Assembly: GCF_901709675.1 (NCBI RefSeq)
Contig: NC_051099.1
Location: 9,986,501 to 10,050,500 of the forward strand
From: Syngnathus acus
Taxonomy: Eukaryota; Chordata; Actinopteri; Syngnathiformes; Syngnathidae
Direction: 5' to 3'
DNA: 64,000 bases
The position numbers and the translations under genes were made by a program. The notes below the pieces were generated by a model. The model had not been told where the DNA came from, made no database searches, and saw only the letters and a list, made by a program, of their open reading frames with translations. This document shows, in pieces, positions 38,391-49,060 of this stretch (position 1 is its first letter; each line of letters starts with the position of its first letter).

Positions 38391-39516
38391 CAGTAGTACC
38401 TCTACTTGTGAACTTAATTGGGTCGGCAGTCAGGTTTGTGAGTAGAAGCAACGTTTCCCATAGGAGTCAATAATGCATGCAGGACTATCCCAAAAGTCAC
38501 ACTTCTTGCCCTATTTTTCCATTTAAAATATACACGCAAAAAAACTACAGTTTTATTTCTGCTTTTTCAAACCTTTATAACAAAAAATAAATGTCATTTT
38601 ATTCTTGACTTCCTAACTTTGGGAGTTTCTAGTTTTTTCTACAATTGCTGAAAATACCCCCAAGAAGACACAGAAAAAGTCAGGCTAATAAATTATTGTG
38701 TGCTTCCACGTACTCCTTGCAATGTGCTCACATACTCGTGTTAGATCATGTCCTAGTTCTTTATCTTTAATGCCCGCTATTATGTCCAAGTTCTTTATCT
38801 TTAATGCCCGCTATTATGTCCCAGTTCTTTATCTTTAATGCCCGCTATGCTAAAAGTAATTACCAGGAGGCTGCCTTCTCAGTTTAACTATGTAATGTGT
38901 GCGAGAAAGATCAATATACAGCTGCGGAGCCTTCTGTGCGAGATTGCGGAAGGTCTAACCCCCACCTCCAAGGTTCCTATTCTTATACTCTTGGCCGCCC
39001 TCTTACAAGGGGGCGACTCTGCTTAACCTGTGTGATAATGCAGTCTTAACTGAGATCAACTCCTACATATGTGCAGTGTCATAAAGAAGGAAAAGCCATC
39101 GAAAGCAAGAGAAAAGACACAGCAAGATAAGGCATAGCTCAAGCTACCTCGCTAATCACGTGCCAAAGAGTCCTATTCTAACACGTAATTACTTTGGGGG
39201 ACAATTAAGAATTGAACTCAGTTGTGAGACTATCACTCTACGACAAAGCCACGTGAAAAAGTCATTAGGCAGTCAGGAACCACCATTGGCTAAAACGATA
39301 GATGTCTTGGAATCAACCTGAAAAAAGGGGGACGTATTCTCATAGGTTGACTTATTCTAATAGGGCTGATGTTAGAATGATTACCCCTGTAACTTTGCTT
39401 GTAGAGGGGGGCACCGATTCAAATTTGCTACACTTGGTGAAAATACCTCCAAAAAGACAGAAAAAGTAAAGCGATGCTGCCATGAATGTAGGCGTTAATG
39501 AGTCGAGGGACCACTG
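38391..39516. mobile_element. Tc1/mariner-like non-autonomous element
   Basis: Imperfect terminal inverted repeats: CAGTAGTACCTCTACTTG at the left and, reading inwards from 39516, CAGTGGTCCCTCGACTCA, about 17 of 23 matching. Both ends are flanked by TA (38389-38390 and 39517-39518), the Tc1/mariner target. No transposase frame is seen. Similar GAAAATACC(C/T)CCAA motifs near 38650 and 39438 suggest an internal insertion or duplication. Confidence 0.5.
38752..38849. repeat. 34-bp tandem repeat, about 2.8 copies
   Basis: AGTTCTTTATCTTTAATGCC starts at 38755, 38789 and 38823, exactly 34 bp apart. It lies inside the mariner-like element. Confidence 0.9.
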
Positions 39517-39540
39517 TATATTTATGCACTCACTTTATAT

Positions 39541-39741
39541 CAGGGGTCTCAAACTCCAGTCCTCGGGGGCCGCATTCCGACATGTTTTCCAAGTTTCCCT
39601 CGTTAAACACACCTAATTCAAATGATCAGTTCATCCTCACGTTCTGCAGGAGCCTGATAATTGAATCAGGTGTGTTTAACGAGGGAAACTTGGAAAACAT
39701 GTAGGAACGCGGCTCCTGAGGACTGGAGTTTGAGACCCCTG
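39541..39741. mobile_element. Palindromic hAT-type MITE
   Basis: 201 bp beginning CAGGGGTCTCAAACTCCAG and ending with its reverse complement. The inner arms (TTTCCAAGTTTCCCTCGTT and its complement) continue the pairing, so the element can fold into one long hairpin. An 8-bp target duplication, CTTTATAT, is present at 39533-39540 and 39742-39749. Confidence 0.9.
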
Positions 39742-39749
39742 CTTTATAT

Positions 39750-39990
39750 GAATAATAACAAAAGTTTCACTTGATTATTGGTGAATATTTTTGTCTATTT
39801 ATACCTCCGATTGTGACTTAAATGGCCCTTATTTTTCCATAATAAGACATATTATCACATTCTAAGCTGTCATAGGTAGTCGTCTACTGTATCCAGCTAT
39901 TATTACAGTAGGGATAATTAAAACAAGAAATCTTATTTGAGTGACGGTGATTTGATTCTCTGTAGCTAAACCCAAGCTTATGTTCAAACT
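39750..39990. other. Unassigned spacer between MITE and hAT copy 2
   Basis: About 240 bp of AT-rich sequence with no gene, tandem repeat or recognisable element. Confidence 0.4.
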
Positions 39991-39998
39991 GACTAGCA

Positions 39999-40870
39999 CA
40001 GGGGTCCCCAACCCCGGTACCGGTCCGTGGGACACTTGGTACCGGGCCACCAAGCCGCACAGAAAAAAAAAAAAAAAAATGTTTTATCGACGATCAATTA
40101 ATTCAGGTCAAGACGTTCGTCCCGGTCACGTGACATGTTTCCCCAGTCGAGCCCGCAAAGCTAGCAAAAATGAGTAAGAATTTATTTTGAAAAATATAAA
40201 GAAAATTGCCGATTCTCTCCCAATTACATCCGTCTGTTCAGGTCAAGACGCTCGTCTCGGTCACGTGACATGTCACCTCAGTCGAGCCCGCGAAGCAAGC
40301 AAATATGAGCAAGAAGCAGAGATGTTTGGAAAGCTTCTTGGGAAAGGGAAAAAAGCCCAATGAGGAGTCGGAAGAAGAAGAGGCTACGACTTCTAAGAAA
40401 AGGAAAGCTGCACTTAAAAGAAAATTTCTGGAGTCCTACTTAAAATCTGGATTTATCGCCACAGGTGACGCTGACGCGCCAAACCCACTCTGCATAATAT
40501 GTGGCGACAAGCTAGCTAACGAGGCAATGAAGCCTTCAAAACTGCTTCAGCACATGGAGACCAAGCATCCTGTATTAAAAGACAAACTTTAACCACTTCG
40601 GGTGTCATTGTCTCCGATTACGCCTAGATGGGACCGGCTCGTTTCTGAGAAACAAGCTCAGTGCTCCCACTAATTCAACGTAATTGTGAGTTTTATTTTT
40701 ATACTTGTTTTTATGCCAGTTGTATCATTTTATTTCATTGTATTTATGTATTTATTATAAATGTATTATTTATTTATATAAATGTATTATTTATTTATAT
40801 AAAGAGCGGTCCGCGAAAATATTTCTGACACGTAACCGGTCCGTGGCGCACAAAAGGTTGGGGACCACTG
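39999..40870 (+). mobile_element. hAT-family element copy 2, complete, non-autonomous
   Basis: 872 bp with terminal inverted repeats CAGGGGTCCCCAACC and GGTTGGGGACCACTG (14 of 15 complementary) and an 8-bp target duplication GACTAGCA at 39991-39998 and 40871-40878. It contains an A-tract (40063-40079), a 95-residue BED-finger frame and two AT-rich 23-bp tandem units near 40757-40802. It lacks the hAT catalytic domain, so it would depend on a transposase from elsewhere. Confidence 0.93.
40305..40592 (+). CDS. BED-type zinc finger protein, N-terminal remnant of a hAT transposase
   Basis: 95 residues. A basic/acidic N-terminus (Lys-rich, then EESEEEE) is followed by a BED-like finger at about 63-89: CX2C, then HX4H before the end (CIICGDKLANEAMKPS start). 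ZBED5/SCAND3-type hAT transposases begin with this domain, which binds DNA, and continue for several hundred residues. Here the frame stops right after the finger and nothing catalytic follows. It could encode a DNA-binding-only product or simply be a relic; the frame itself is intact. Confidence 0.65.
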   Translation: MSKKQRCLESFLGKGKKPNEESEEEEATTSKKRKAALKRKFLESYLKSGFIATGDADAPNPLCIICGDKLANEAMKPSKLLQHMETKHPVLKDKL

Positions 40871-40878
40871 GACTAGCA

Positions 40879-41886
<1,008 letters not shown>

Positions 41887-42064
41887 CAGGGGTCCCCAAC
41901 CCCCGGTCTGTGGGTCACTTGGGACCGGGCCGCCAAGCCGCACAGAAAAAAAAAAATATTTTTTTTATTGACGATCAATTAATTCAGGTCAAGACGCTCG
42001 TCCCGGTAACGTGACATGTTTCCCCAGTCGAGCCCGCAAAGCTAGCAAAATTGAGTAAGAATTT

Positions 42065-42425
42065 CATCTATCCATCCATCCATTTTCTGTACTGCTTTGT
42101 TCCCACGGGGGTCGCCGGCGTGCTGGAGCCTATCCCAGCGGTCATTGGGCAGTAGGCGGGGGACACCCTGAACCGGTTGCCAGCCAATCGCAGGGCACAC
42201 AGAGACAAACAACCATCCGCACTCACACTCACACCTAGGGGCAATTTGGAGTGCTCAATCGGCTTACCAAGCATGTTTTTGGGATGTGAGAGGAAACCGG
42301 AGTGCCCGGAGGAAACCCACGCGGGCTCAGGGAGAACATGCAAACTCCACACAGGGAGGCGTAATCGAACCGGCACCCTCCTAACTGTGAGGCGGACGTG
42401 CACCCAGTGCACCACCGAGCCGCCC
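42065..42425 (-). mobile_element. tRNA-derived SINE with (ATGG)n tail
   Basis: 361 bp on the minus strand. The head (starting GGGCGGCTCGGTGGTGCA) and a B-box-like GGTTCGATTAC point to a tRNA-derived Pol III promoter. The body is a repeat widespread in teleost genomes and the 3' end is GGATGGATGGATAGATG. The flanks carry a 12-bp target duplication, GAGTAAGAATTT, at 42053-42064 and 42426-42437, matching target-primed reverse transcription. It is inserted in hAT copy 3, so it is younger than that copy. Confidence 0.8.
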
Positions 42426-42557
42426 GAGTAAGAATTTATTTTGAAAAATATAAAAGATTTGGCAATTCTCTCCCAATTACATCCGTCGGTTCAGGTCAAG
42501 ACGCTCGTCTCGGTCACGTGACATGTCACCTCAGTCAAGCCCGCGAAGCAAGCAAAT

Positions 42558-42751
42558 ATGAGCAAGAAACAGATGTTTGGAAAGCTTCTTGGGAAAGGGA
42601 AAAAAGCCCAATGAGGAGACGGAAGAAGAAGAGGCTACGACTTCTAAGAAAAGGAAAGCTGCATTTAAAAGAAAATTTCTGGAGTCCTACTTAAAATCTG
42701 GATTTATCGCCACAGGTGACGCTGACGCGCCAAACCCACTCTGCATAATAT
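42558..42751 (+). pseudogene. BED-finger frame of hAT copy 3, frameshifted and truncated
   Basis: Corresponds to 40305-40498. Relative to copy 2 it lacks two bases (GAAACAGATG versus GAAGCAGAGATG) near 42569, so translation from the ATG at 42558 stops after about 18 codons. The rest of the frame is open but cut at the satellite junction after the first cysteine region. Confidence 0.8.
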
Positions 42752-43841
42752 TGCGCTCTAAGCAATACAATTAAAAATGCTCATAAAACATAAACCAAAC
42801 GTTGCAGGTGGTCATTTCTTCATGTGCAGTGATAAACCCGGCACTCTGAAGCACCCAAGAGCGCTTTTTACTTTTCCAACCTAACCAGAGTGACGGGAGA
42901 GGCACCATCCAGAAAACGTGCTCAGCTCATCGAGAAAATGCGATTTAAGCAATAAAACTAAAAATGCTTATAAAACATAAACCAAACGTTGCAGGTGGTC
43001 ATTTCTGCATGCGCAGTGATAAACTGGGCACTCTGAAGCCCCCAAGAGCACTTTTTACTATGCCAACCTAACCAGAGTGACGGGAGAGGCACCATCCAGA
43101 AAACGTGCTCAGCTCGTCGAGAAAATGCGATTTAAGCAATAAAACAAAAATGCTTATAAAACATAAACCAAACGTTGCAGGTGGTCATTTCTGCATGCGC
43201 AGTGATAAACCCGGCACTCTGAAGCACCCAAGAGCGCTTTTTACTAGAAAACGTGCTCAGCTCGTCGAGAACATGCGCTCTAAGCAATACAATTAAAAAT
43301 GCTTATAAAACATAAACCAAACGTTGCAGGTGGTCATTTCTTCATGCGCATTGATAAACTCTGCACTCTGAAGCACCCAAGAGCACTTTTTACTTTGCCA
43401 ACCTAACCAGAGTGACGGGAGAGGCACCATCCAGAAAACGTGCTCAGCTCGTCGAGAAAATGCGATTTAAGCAATAAAACTAAAAATGCTTATAAAACAT
43501 AAACCAAACGTTGCAGGTGGTCATTTCTGCATGCGCAGTGATAAACTGGGCACTCTGAAGCCCCCAAGAGCACTTTTTACTATGCCAACCTAACCAGAGT
43601 GACGGGAGAGGCACCATCCAGAAAACGTGCTCAGCTCGTCGAGAAAATGCGATTTAAGCAATAAAACAAAAAATGCTTATAAAACATAAACCAAACGTTG
43701 CAGGTGGTCATTTCTGCATGCGCAGTGATAAACCCGGCACTCTGAAGCACCCAAGAGCGCTTTTTACTAGAAAACGTGCTCAGCTCGTCGAGAACATGCG
43801 CTCTAAGCAATACAATTAAAAATGCTTATAAAACATAAACC
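42752..43841. repeat. Satellite A array, block 6
   Basis: 187/149-bp monomers between the hAT island and LTR element 2. It contains two copies of the CCCGGCACTC/GAGAACATGCGC short monomer. It ends in the target AACC (43838-43841) of LTR element 2. Confidence 0.96.
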
Positions 43842-44071
43842 TGTGGTGTGCAAGGACTGGAGTCGGAGGCGGAGTGACAAACGACGGTGCCAACGGCAGT
43901 TGTTTTAATGACATTCGTAATTATTCGTATTCAACAACGGGCAGACTCTTTTCCCTTCGAGATCCTAACACACACTAAAACTCCACAGGAAAGTCCCACA
44001 CATGTAAACTGTCCCACCGGAACTCCGTAACGTGAACTTAGGTTCCGGGTGAATTATGTCAACCCACTACA
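43842..44071 (-). repeat. 3' LTR of element 2
   Basis: 230 bp, TGTAGTGG...CACCACA read on the minus strand, identical to 48019-48248. ATTAAA on the minus strand (43904-43909) is a possible polyadenylation signal. Confidence 0.96.
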
Positions 44072-44075
44072 CAAG

Positions 44076-44082
44076 CCCCCCC
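44076..44082 (-). other. Polypurine tract, element 2
   Basis: Seven G residues on the minus strand, four bases before the 3' LTR, between the pol stop codon and the LTR. Likely plus-strand primer site. Confidence 0.65.
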
Positions 44083-44087
44083 AGAAT

Positions 44088-47000
44088 TCACCCATAGTCA
44101 AAATCGCCACGCCGGAAAGGGACGACAGCCCGACCACGGCGGGTGTAGGTGGCAGGGGCTGGCAGGGGGTCAGGGGTAGGGGGCGCCGCCGGAAAGACCG
44201 CTGGGCTGGACGGTCGTGTAGTCGGTCGGGCAGGCGGGAGCTCGGTCAGGTTGGAGGGGCGGGGCGCTGGGGGGCGTCCGCGGCGTGGGGCCTGCGCCAA
44301 TTCCAATGTCCGGGAAACATCCACGTGGGCAGGCTTAATCCTATCAACCGATATAGTCTCAGGCCTACCGCCGATGTCCACGACCATGTTCTTGCCCCCG
44401 TGCTGTAAGACCTTAAAAGGCCCGTCGTAAGGCGGGCGCAACGGTCCGCGGTGGGCGTCGTGGCGGATGAACACAAAACTCGCCGAGCGCAGGTCGGTGG
44501 GCACCCGGGAAACAGGGGTGCAGTGCTGTGATGTGGGGACAGGTGCGAACGTCCTGGCAACTTCCAGCAGGGAGGACCGCTGCCTGGCCGCCGACCAAGG
44601 CGTTGTGGCGTCCGGAATGAAGTCCCCAGGAACCCGTAGAACCTGGCCGTAGACGAGCTCAGCAGACGAGGACTGCAGGTCCTCCTTAGGGGCCGTCCTG
44701 AGGCCCAGCATGACCCAGGGAAGTCTGTCCACCCAGTTGCCATCCACCAGACTGGCGCGTAGAGCAGCCTTCATGGAGCGGTGGAACCGCTCGCACAGCC
44801 CGTTAGCCTGGGGGTGATATGCGGTGGTGCGGTGCAGCTTGACCCCTAAGTCTCTAGCAACCACATTCCAGACTTCGGAAGTAAACTGCGCACCCCGGTC
44901 CGAGGAGAGGTCTGAGGGTGTTCCAAAGCGTGCGACCCACGTGCCGATAAACGCCCGGGCCACGTCGGCAGCTGAGGTTGAGGAGAGGGGGACGGCCTCA
45001 GGCCAACGGGTCGTCCTGTCCACCATGGTGAGGAGGTAGGTGAAACCATGGGAAGGGGGGAGCGGGCCCACAAGGTCGACGTTGACGTGGTCGAACCTCC
45101 TCTCGGGGACGGTAAACTGCTCCAACGGGGCCTTGGTATGGCGGTGCACCTTCGCACGCTGACAGGCCACACATGAGTCGACCCAGGCCCGCACGTCCCT
45201 CTTCAGCCCTTTCCAGACGAACTTCTGAGCCACCAGCCTCACGGACGCCTTTCTGCCAGGATGGGACAGGTCGTGTATCGCCTCAAAGACAGCCCGCTGC
45301 CAGCCAGCAGGGACAAGTGGTCTAGGTTGGCCGGTGGAGAGGTCGCACCACAGCCTGACTCCTGAGCCGCCAACCGCGACCTCCTCCAGACGCAGCCCAG
45401 TGTCCGAGTCTTTGAGTGACTGGATCCCAGGATCTGAGGCTTGGTCAGCACTCATACTTGAGTAGTCGAGACCCAGCTGAACCGTGTGGATGACCGCTCT
45501 AGAGAGGCAATCGGCGACCACGTTGGACTTGCCGGCGATGTGTCGGATATCTGTGGTGTACTCGGAGATAAAAGACAGCTGACGCTGCTGGCGGGCGGAC
45601 CACGGCTCAGCCACCTTGGACATAGAGAACGTGAGGGGTTTGTGGTCGACGAAAACTGTAAACTCACGGCCTTCCAGGATGGAGCGGAAATGGCGGATCG
45701 CCAACCAGATGCCGAGTAGCTCCCTGTCGAAGGTGCTGTATTTGCGCTCCCTAGGGACCAGCTGGCGGCTGAAAAAGGCGAGCGGTTGCCAGGCGCCACC
45801 AACCCACTGCTCAAATACAGCACCAACAGCGTAGTCAGATGCGTCGGTTGTGAGGGCGACCGGGGCTCCAGGCGACGGGTGGACCAACATGGTGGCCTGG
45901 CACAACGCAGCCTTAGTATCCTCGAAAGCCTTGACCCTCTCGGGGGTCCAGTCGATGTCCTGGTTGGGGGCCCTACCCTTAAGGGCCTCATACAGTGGGT
46001 GCATGATGTGGGCCGCCCGGCGTATGAATCGGTGGTAGAATGTAACCATCCCAAGGAACTCCCGGAGCCCCCGGGCTGAACGTGGGCGGGGAAAAGCGGA
46101 GACTGCTTCCACCTTTGACGGGAGGGGAGTGGCCCCATTGCTGCTGATGAGATGCCCAAGAAACTGGATCGACGGCACTCCGAAAATGCACTTCGCCGGG
46201 TTAATGATCAGGCCATGCTGGTCGAGCCTTGCGAAAAGGGCCCGCAGGTGCGCCGCATGCTCCTCCTCCGAGGAGCTGGCGACGAGGACATCGTCCAAGT
46301 AGACGAAGATGAAAGGCATGTCCCTAAGCGCAGAGTCCATCAACCGCTGGAAGGACTGGGCCGCGTTTTTCAGGCCGAAGGGCATCCTAAGAAACTGGAA
46401 AAGCCCGAAAGGAGTCACCACTGCTGTTTTAGGGATGTCGGCAGGGTGCACTGGGACTTGGTGATAACCTCGCACCAGGTCCACTTTGGAGAACAGGTGC
46501 TTCCCTGCTAGATGTACCGAAAAGTCCTGAACATGGGGGACCGGGTAGCGGTCGGGCGTGGTGGCATCATTGAGGCGGCGGTAGTCGCCACACGGGCGCC
46601 AACCACCGTCCGGCTTAGGCACCATGTGGAGTGGGGAGGCCCACGGGCTGTCAGAGCGGCGAATAATGCCAAGGCGTTCCATGTTGGCGAACTCGGCCCG
46701 AGCAATTGACAGTCTCTCCGGTTTGAGCCGTCGGGCCCTAGCGTAGACGGGGGGGCCTTTGGTCTCGATGTGGTGCTCGACCCCATGTTTAGCTGTGGTG
46801 GCGGCAAAGGTGGGCTGTGTAAGGCTGGGGAACTCTCCGAGGAGTTTCTGGTACACGTCGCCCTCGGAGAGCGAACTGGAGAGACTCACATACTTCCCCA
46901 CATCGCGGACACATGCGAAGGAGGAGAAGGTTAACGCGTCCACCAGGCGGCCATTCTTAACATCCACGAGCAGTCCATGGGCGCACAAAAAATCTGCGCC

Positions 47001-47324
47001 GAGCAGGGGGAAGGAGATGTCGGCAGTGACAAAGTCCCATGTGAAACGCTGACCTCCGAAACATATGTCCACAGTCTTCGTGCCATACGTCCTGATGGGG
47101 GTGTCGTTGGCGGATGTTAAGGGCGGGCCGTGCAACCCTCCAGCGGCGTCGTCCACCGTAGCCGGCAGGACGCTCCTCTGGGCACCGGTGTCACAGAGGA
47201 ATCTGCGACCCGAGAGGGTGTCCTCAATGAACAGCAGCCGGTTCTTTTTGCCCGCGCTCACGGCCACTACTGAGCGCAGGCTTAGGCGTTTCCCGTCGTG
47301 TTGAAGGTGCAAGGGGAGCGGCAC
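44088..47324 (-). CDS. pol: Pol polyprotein, CsRn1-like Ty3/Gypsy element
   Basis: About 1078 residues in the -1 frame relative to gag. The frame opens after TAA at 47328-47330 and the first codon counted here is GTG, so it has no AUG of its own before the protease; it should be made as a Gag-Pol fusion by frameshifting at 47288-47294. Order: aspartic protease DTGA (45-48), reverse transcriptase with YLDD at 342-345 (46290-46301), RNase H (D494), integrase with HX3H-X29-CX2C zinc finger (684-721) and catalytic D750, D809, E845 with 35 residues between the last two, then a basic proline-rich tail. No chromodomain. All family catalytic residues are present without a stop. Confidence 0.94.
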   Translation of the reverse strand: MPLPLHLQHDGKRLSLRSVVAVSAGKKNRLLFIEDTLSGRRFLCDTGAQRSVLPATVDDAAGGLHGPPLTSANDTPIRTYGTKTVDICFGGQRFTWDFVTADISFPLLGADFLCAHGLLVDVKNGRLVDALTFSSFACVRDVGKYVSLSSSLSEGDVYQKLLGEFPSLTQPTFAATTAKHGVEHHIETKGPPVYARARRLKPERLSIARAEFANMERLGIIRRSDSPWASPLHMVPKPDGGWRPCGDYRRLNDATTPDRYPVPHVQDFSVHLAGKHLFSKVDLVRGYHQVPVHPADIPKTAVVTPFGLFQFLRMPFGLKNAAQSFQRLMDSALRDMPFIFVYLDDVLVASSSEEEHAAHLRALFARLDQHGLIINPAKCIFGVPSIQFLGHLISSNGATPLPSKVEAVSAFPRPRSARGLREFLGMVTFYHRFIRRAAHIMHPLYEALKGRAPNQDIDWTPERVKAFEDTKAALCQATMLVHPSPGAPVALTTDASDYAVGAVFEQWVGGAWQPLAFFSRQLVPRERKYSTFDRELLGIWLAIRHFRSILEGREFTVFVDHKPLTFSMSKVAEPWSARQQRQLSFISEYTTDIRHIAGKSNVVADCLSRAVIHTVQLGLDYSSMSADQASDPGIQSLKDSDTGLRLEEVAVGGSGVRLWCDLSTGQPRPLVPAGWQRAVFEAIHDLSHPGRKASVRLVAQKFVWKGLKRDVRAWVDSCVACQRAKVHRHTKAPLEQFTVPERRFDHVNVDLVGPLPPSHGFTYLLTMVDRTTRWPEAVPLSSTSAADVARAFIGTWVARFGTPSDLSSDRGAQFTSEVWNVVARDLGVKLHRTTAYHPQANGLCERFHRSMKAALRASLVDGNWVDRLPWVMLGLRTAPKEDLQSSSAELVYGQVLRVPGDFIPDATTPWSAARQRSSLLEVARTFAPVPTSQHCTPVSRVPTDLRSASFVFIRHDAHRGPLRPPYDGPFKVLQHGGKNMVVDIGGRPETISVDRIKPAHVDVSRTLELAQAPRRGRPPAPRPSNLTELPPARPTTRPSSPAVFPAAPPTPDPLPAPATYTRRGRAVVPFRRGDFDYG
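47250..47294 (-). promoter_or_regulatory. -1 ribosomal frameshift signal between gag and pol
   Basis: On the minus strand: heptamer GGGAAAC (47294 to 47288), read in the gag frame as G GGA AAC; then the 6-base spacer GCCTAA containing the gag stop; then GCCTGCGCTCA (47281-47271), which pairs over 11 bp with TGAGCGCGGGC (47260-47250) across a 10-base loop, with one G-U wobble. After slipping, GGG AAA CGC continues as G-K-R-L in pol, matching the pol frame. Heptamer, spacer and stem all fit the established -1 frameshift pattern of retroviruses. Confidence 0.88.
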
Positions 47325-48091
47325 CTTTTAGCCTTGGCGCCAAAACGTGCATGGAAGTAGCACAAACCTGTGCCGGAGCGGCCGTCGGTTGCAGCGTGTC
47401 CTCTGCCAGGGGAAACGCCAGCGCTTGGGGACGTGTAGCTGCGTGTTGGGGCCAGCACATCAGGGGCGAAACGCTGGGTGGCCAAGTAGAAACGGTCTGC
47501 TTCCTCCGCCAGAGCACGCGGCTCCGTAATAGTCGTATTCGCGAGGGCCGTTTGTACGTGCGGCGGCATATGTCGCAGAAACAGTTCAATGAAAAGAAAA
47601 TTCGGCTCTTCCCCACCCAGCAGGTTCAACATCATCTCCATGTGTTCAGAGGGTTTGCTGTCCCCCATGCCTTGAATAGCAAGCAGGCGCCGGGCTCGTT
47701 CGGATCGCGACAGTTCAAAAATCCTGAAGAGATAAGCCTTGAGCCCTGCATATTTATCCTGGGCAGGAGGGGAAGTGATGAAACTTACGGCTCTGGCAGC
47801 GGTGGAGCTTCCGAGTGCCGAGACGACGTGGTAGTAGCGTGTGGCGTCATCCGTAATTCCCCGGAGGGCGAATTGAGCCTCCGCCTGTGCGAACCACGTT
47901 GCCGCAGACGTCTCCCAAAACTCAGGCAGTCTGAGGACGATGGAATGCGCCGTGCCGTTTCGCTCGTTATTCAGTTCAGTCCCGGAATCTTCAGCGGGAC
48001 TGACGTCGGGGTCACCAGTGTGGTGTGCAAGGACTGGAGTCGGAGGCGGAGTGACAAACGACGGTGCCAACGGCAGTTGTTTTAATGACAT
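47282..48091 (-). CDS. gag: Gag, CsRn1-like Ty3/Gypsy element
   Basis: 269 residues. The capsid-like region (from about 50: [15 protein letters not shown]) is followed by a variant CHCC finger at C244, H247, C257, C261 (CX2HX9CX3C) instead of the usual CCHC knuckle; this is the hallmark of CsRn1 elements. The only ATG before the conserved region is at 48091, inside the 5' LTR, so residues 1-24 are LTR-encoded and the primer site is translated as part of the protein; the next in-frame Met is residue 142. The frame ends T-T-G-N-A-stop across the frameshift site and overlaps pol by 43 bases. If translation used a non-AUG codon nearer the capsid, the N-terminus would be shorter. Confidence 0.88.
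   Translation of the reverse strand: MSLKQLPLAPSFVTPPPTPVLAHHTGDPDVSPAEDSGTELNNERNGTAHSIVLRLPEFWETSAATWFAQAEAQFALRGITDDATRYYHVVSALGSSTAARAVSFITSPPAQDKYAGLKAYLFRIFELSRSERARRLLAIQGMGDSKPSEHMEMMLNLLGGEEPNFLFIELFLRHMPPHVQTALANTTITEPRALAEEADRFYLATQRFAPDVLAPTRSYTSPSAGVSPGRGHAATDGRSGTGLCYFHARFGAKAKRCRSPCTFNTTGNA
48003..48017 (-). other. tRNA-Trp primer binding site, element 2
   Basis: Minus-strand TGGTGACCCCGACGT, one base after the 5' LTR. It is complementary to the 3' end of vertebrate tRNA-Trp including CCA over 15 bases; the next three bases (CAG) do not fit. CsRn1-clade elements characteristically use tRNA-Trp. Confidence 0.85.
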
Positions 48092-48248
48092 TCGTAATTA
48101 TTCGTATTCAACAACGGGCAGACTCTTTTCCCTTCGAGATCCTAACACACACTAAAACTCCACAGGAAAGTCCCACACATGTAAACTGTCCCACCGGAAC
48201 TCCGTAACGTGAACTTAGGTTCCGGGTGAATTATGTCAACCCACTACA
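48019..48248 (-). repeat. 5' LTR of element 2
   Basis: 230 bp, identical to 43842-44071. It carries the in-frame gag ATG at 48091-48089 on the minus strand. I see no clear TATA box, so the RNA start is not assigned. Confidence 0.96.
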
Positions 48249-49060
48249 AACCAAACGTTGCAGGTGGTCATTTCTGCATGCGCAGTGATAAACTGGGCAC
48301 TCTCAAGCCCCCAAGAGCACTTTTTACTATGCCAACCTAACCAGAGTGACGGGAGAGGCACCATCCAGAAAACGTGCTCAGCTCGTCGAGAAAATGCGAT
48401 TTAAGCAATAAAACAAAAAATGCTTATAAAACATAAACCAAACGTTGCAGGTGGTCATTTGTTCATGCGCAGTGATAAACTCGGCACTCTGAAGCACCCA
48501 AGAGCGCTTTTTACTTTGCCAACCTAACCAGAGTGACGGGAGAGGCACCATCCAGAAAACGTGCTCAGCTCGTCGAGAAAATGCGATTTAAGCAATAAAA
48601 CTAAAAATGCTTATAAAACATAAACCAAACGTTGCAGGTGGTCATTTCTGCATGCGCAGTGATAAACTGGGCACTCTGAAGCCCCCAAGAGCACTTTTTA
48701 CTATGCCAACCTAACCAGAGTGACGGGAGAGGCACCATCCAGAAAACGTGCTCAGCTCGTCGAGAAAATGCGATTTAAGCAATAAAATTAAAAATGCTTA
48801 TAAAACATAAACCAAACGTTGCAGGTGGTCATTTCTTCATGCGCAGTGATAAACTCGGCACTCTGAAGCACCCAAGAGCGCTTTTAACTAGAAAACGTGC
48901 TCAGCTCGTCGAGAAAATGCGCTCTAAGCAATACAATTAAAAATGCTCATAAAACATAAACCAAACGTTGCAGGTGGTCATTTCTTCATGTGCAGTGATA
49001 AACTCGGCACTCTGAAGCACCCAAGAGCGCTTTTTACTTTGCCAACCTAACCAGAGTGAC
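48249..49060. repeat. Satellite A array, block 7
   Basis: Continues the monomer interrupted at 43841, then long and short monomers up to B block 5. The boundary monomer here is an ordinary CTCGGCAC/CCAACCTAACC type, not the CCGCACTC boundary variant. Confidence 0.96.

Larger units (their letters stand above)
41887..42751 (+). mobile_element. hAT-family element copy 3, 3'-truncated and interrupted by a SINE
   Basis: Starts CAGGGGTCCCCAACC and follows copy 2 to CTCTGCATAATAT, where it is joined directly to satellite A (GCGCTCTAAGC). The right half and right terminus are absent. A SINE is nested at 42065-42425. The breakpoint lies within a few bases of the right edge of the internal deletion of copy 1. 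Confidence 0.85.
43842..48248 (-). mobile_element. Full-length Ty3/Gypsy (CsRn1-like) LTR retrotransposon
   Basis: A complete 4407-bp element on the minus strand with 230-bp LTRs that are identical by eye. The 4-bp target AACC is duplicated at 43838-43841 and 48249-48252 and the unbroken site is present in neighbouring satellite monomers. A tRNA-Trp primer site, a CHCC Gag finger, separate gag and pol frames linked by a -1 frameshift signal and the absence of a chromodomain together match the CsRn1 clade. Both frames are intact. Identical LTRs mean a very recent insertion, possibly by a currently active family. Confidence 0.95.

Noticed and set aside
38739-39183. Possible solo LTR (TGTTAGA...TCTAACA, 445 bp) inside the mariner-like element
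   Set aside because: The flanks ACTCG and CGTAA are not a target duplication, and there is no second copy to confirm the ends. Left unassigned.
44149-44430. Plus-strand open frames over element 2, and minus-strand frames over element 1
   Set aside because: They are GC-rich shadows of the pol genes on the opposite strand, with no domain of their own.
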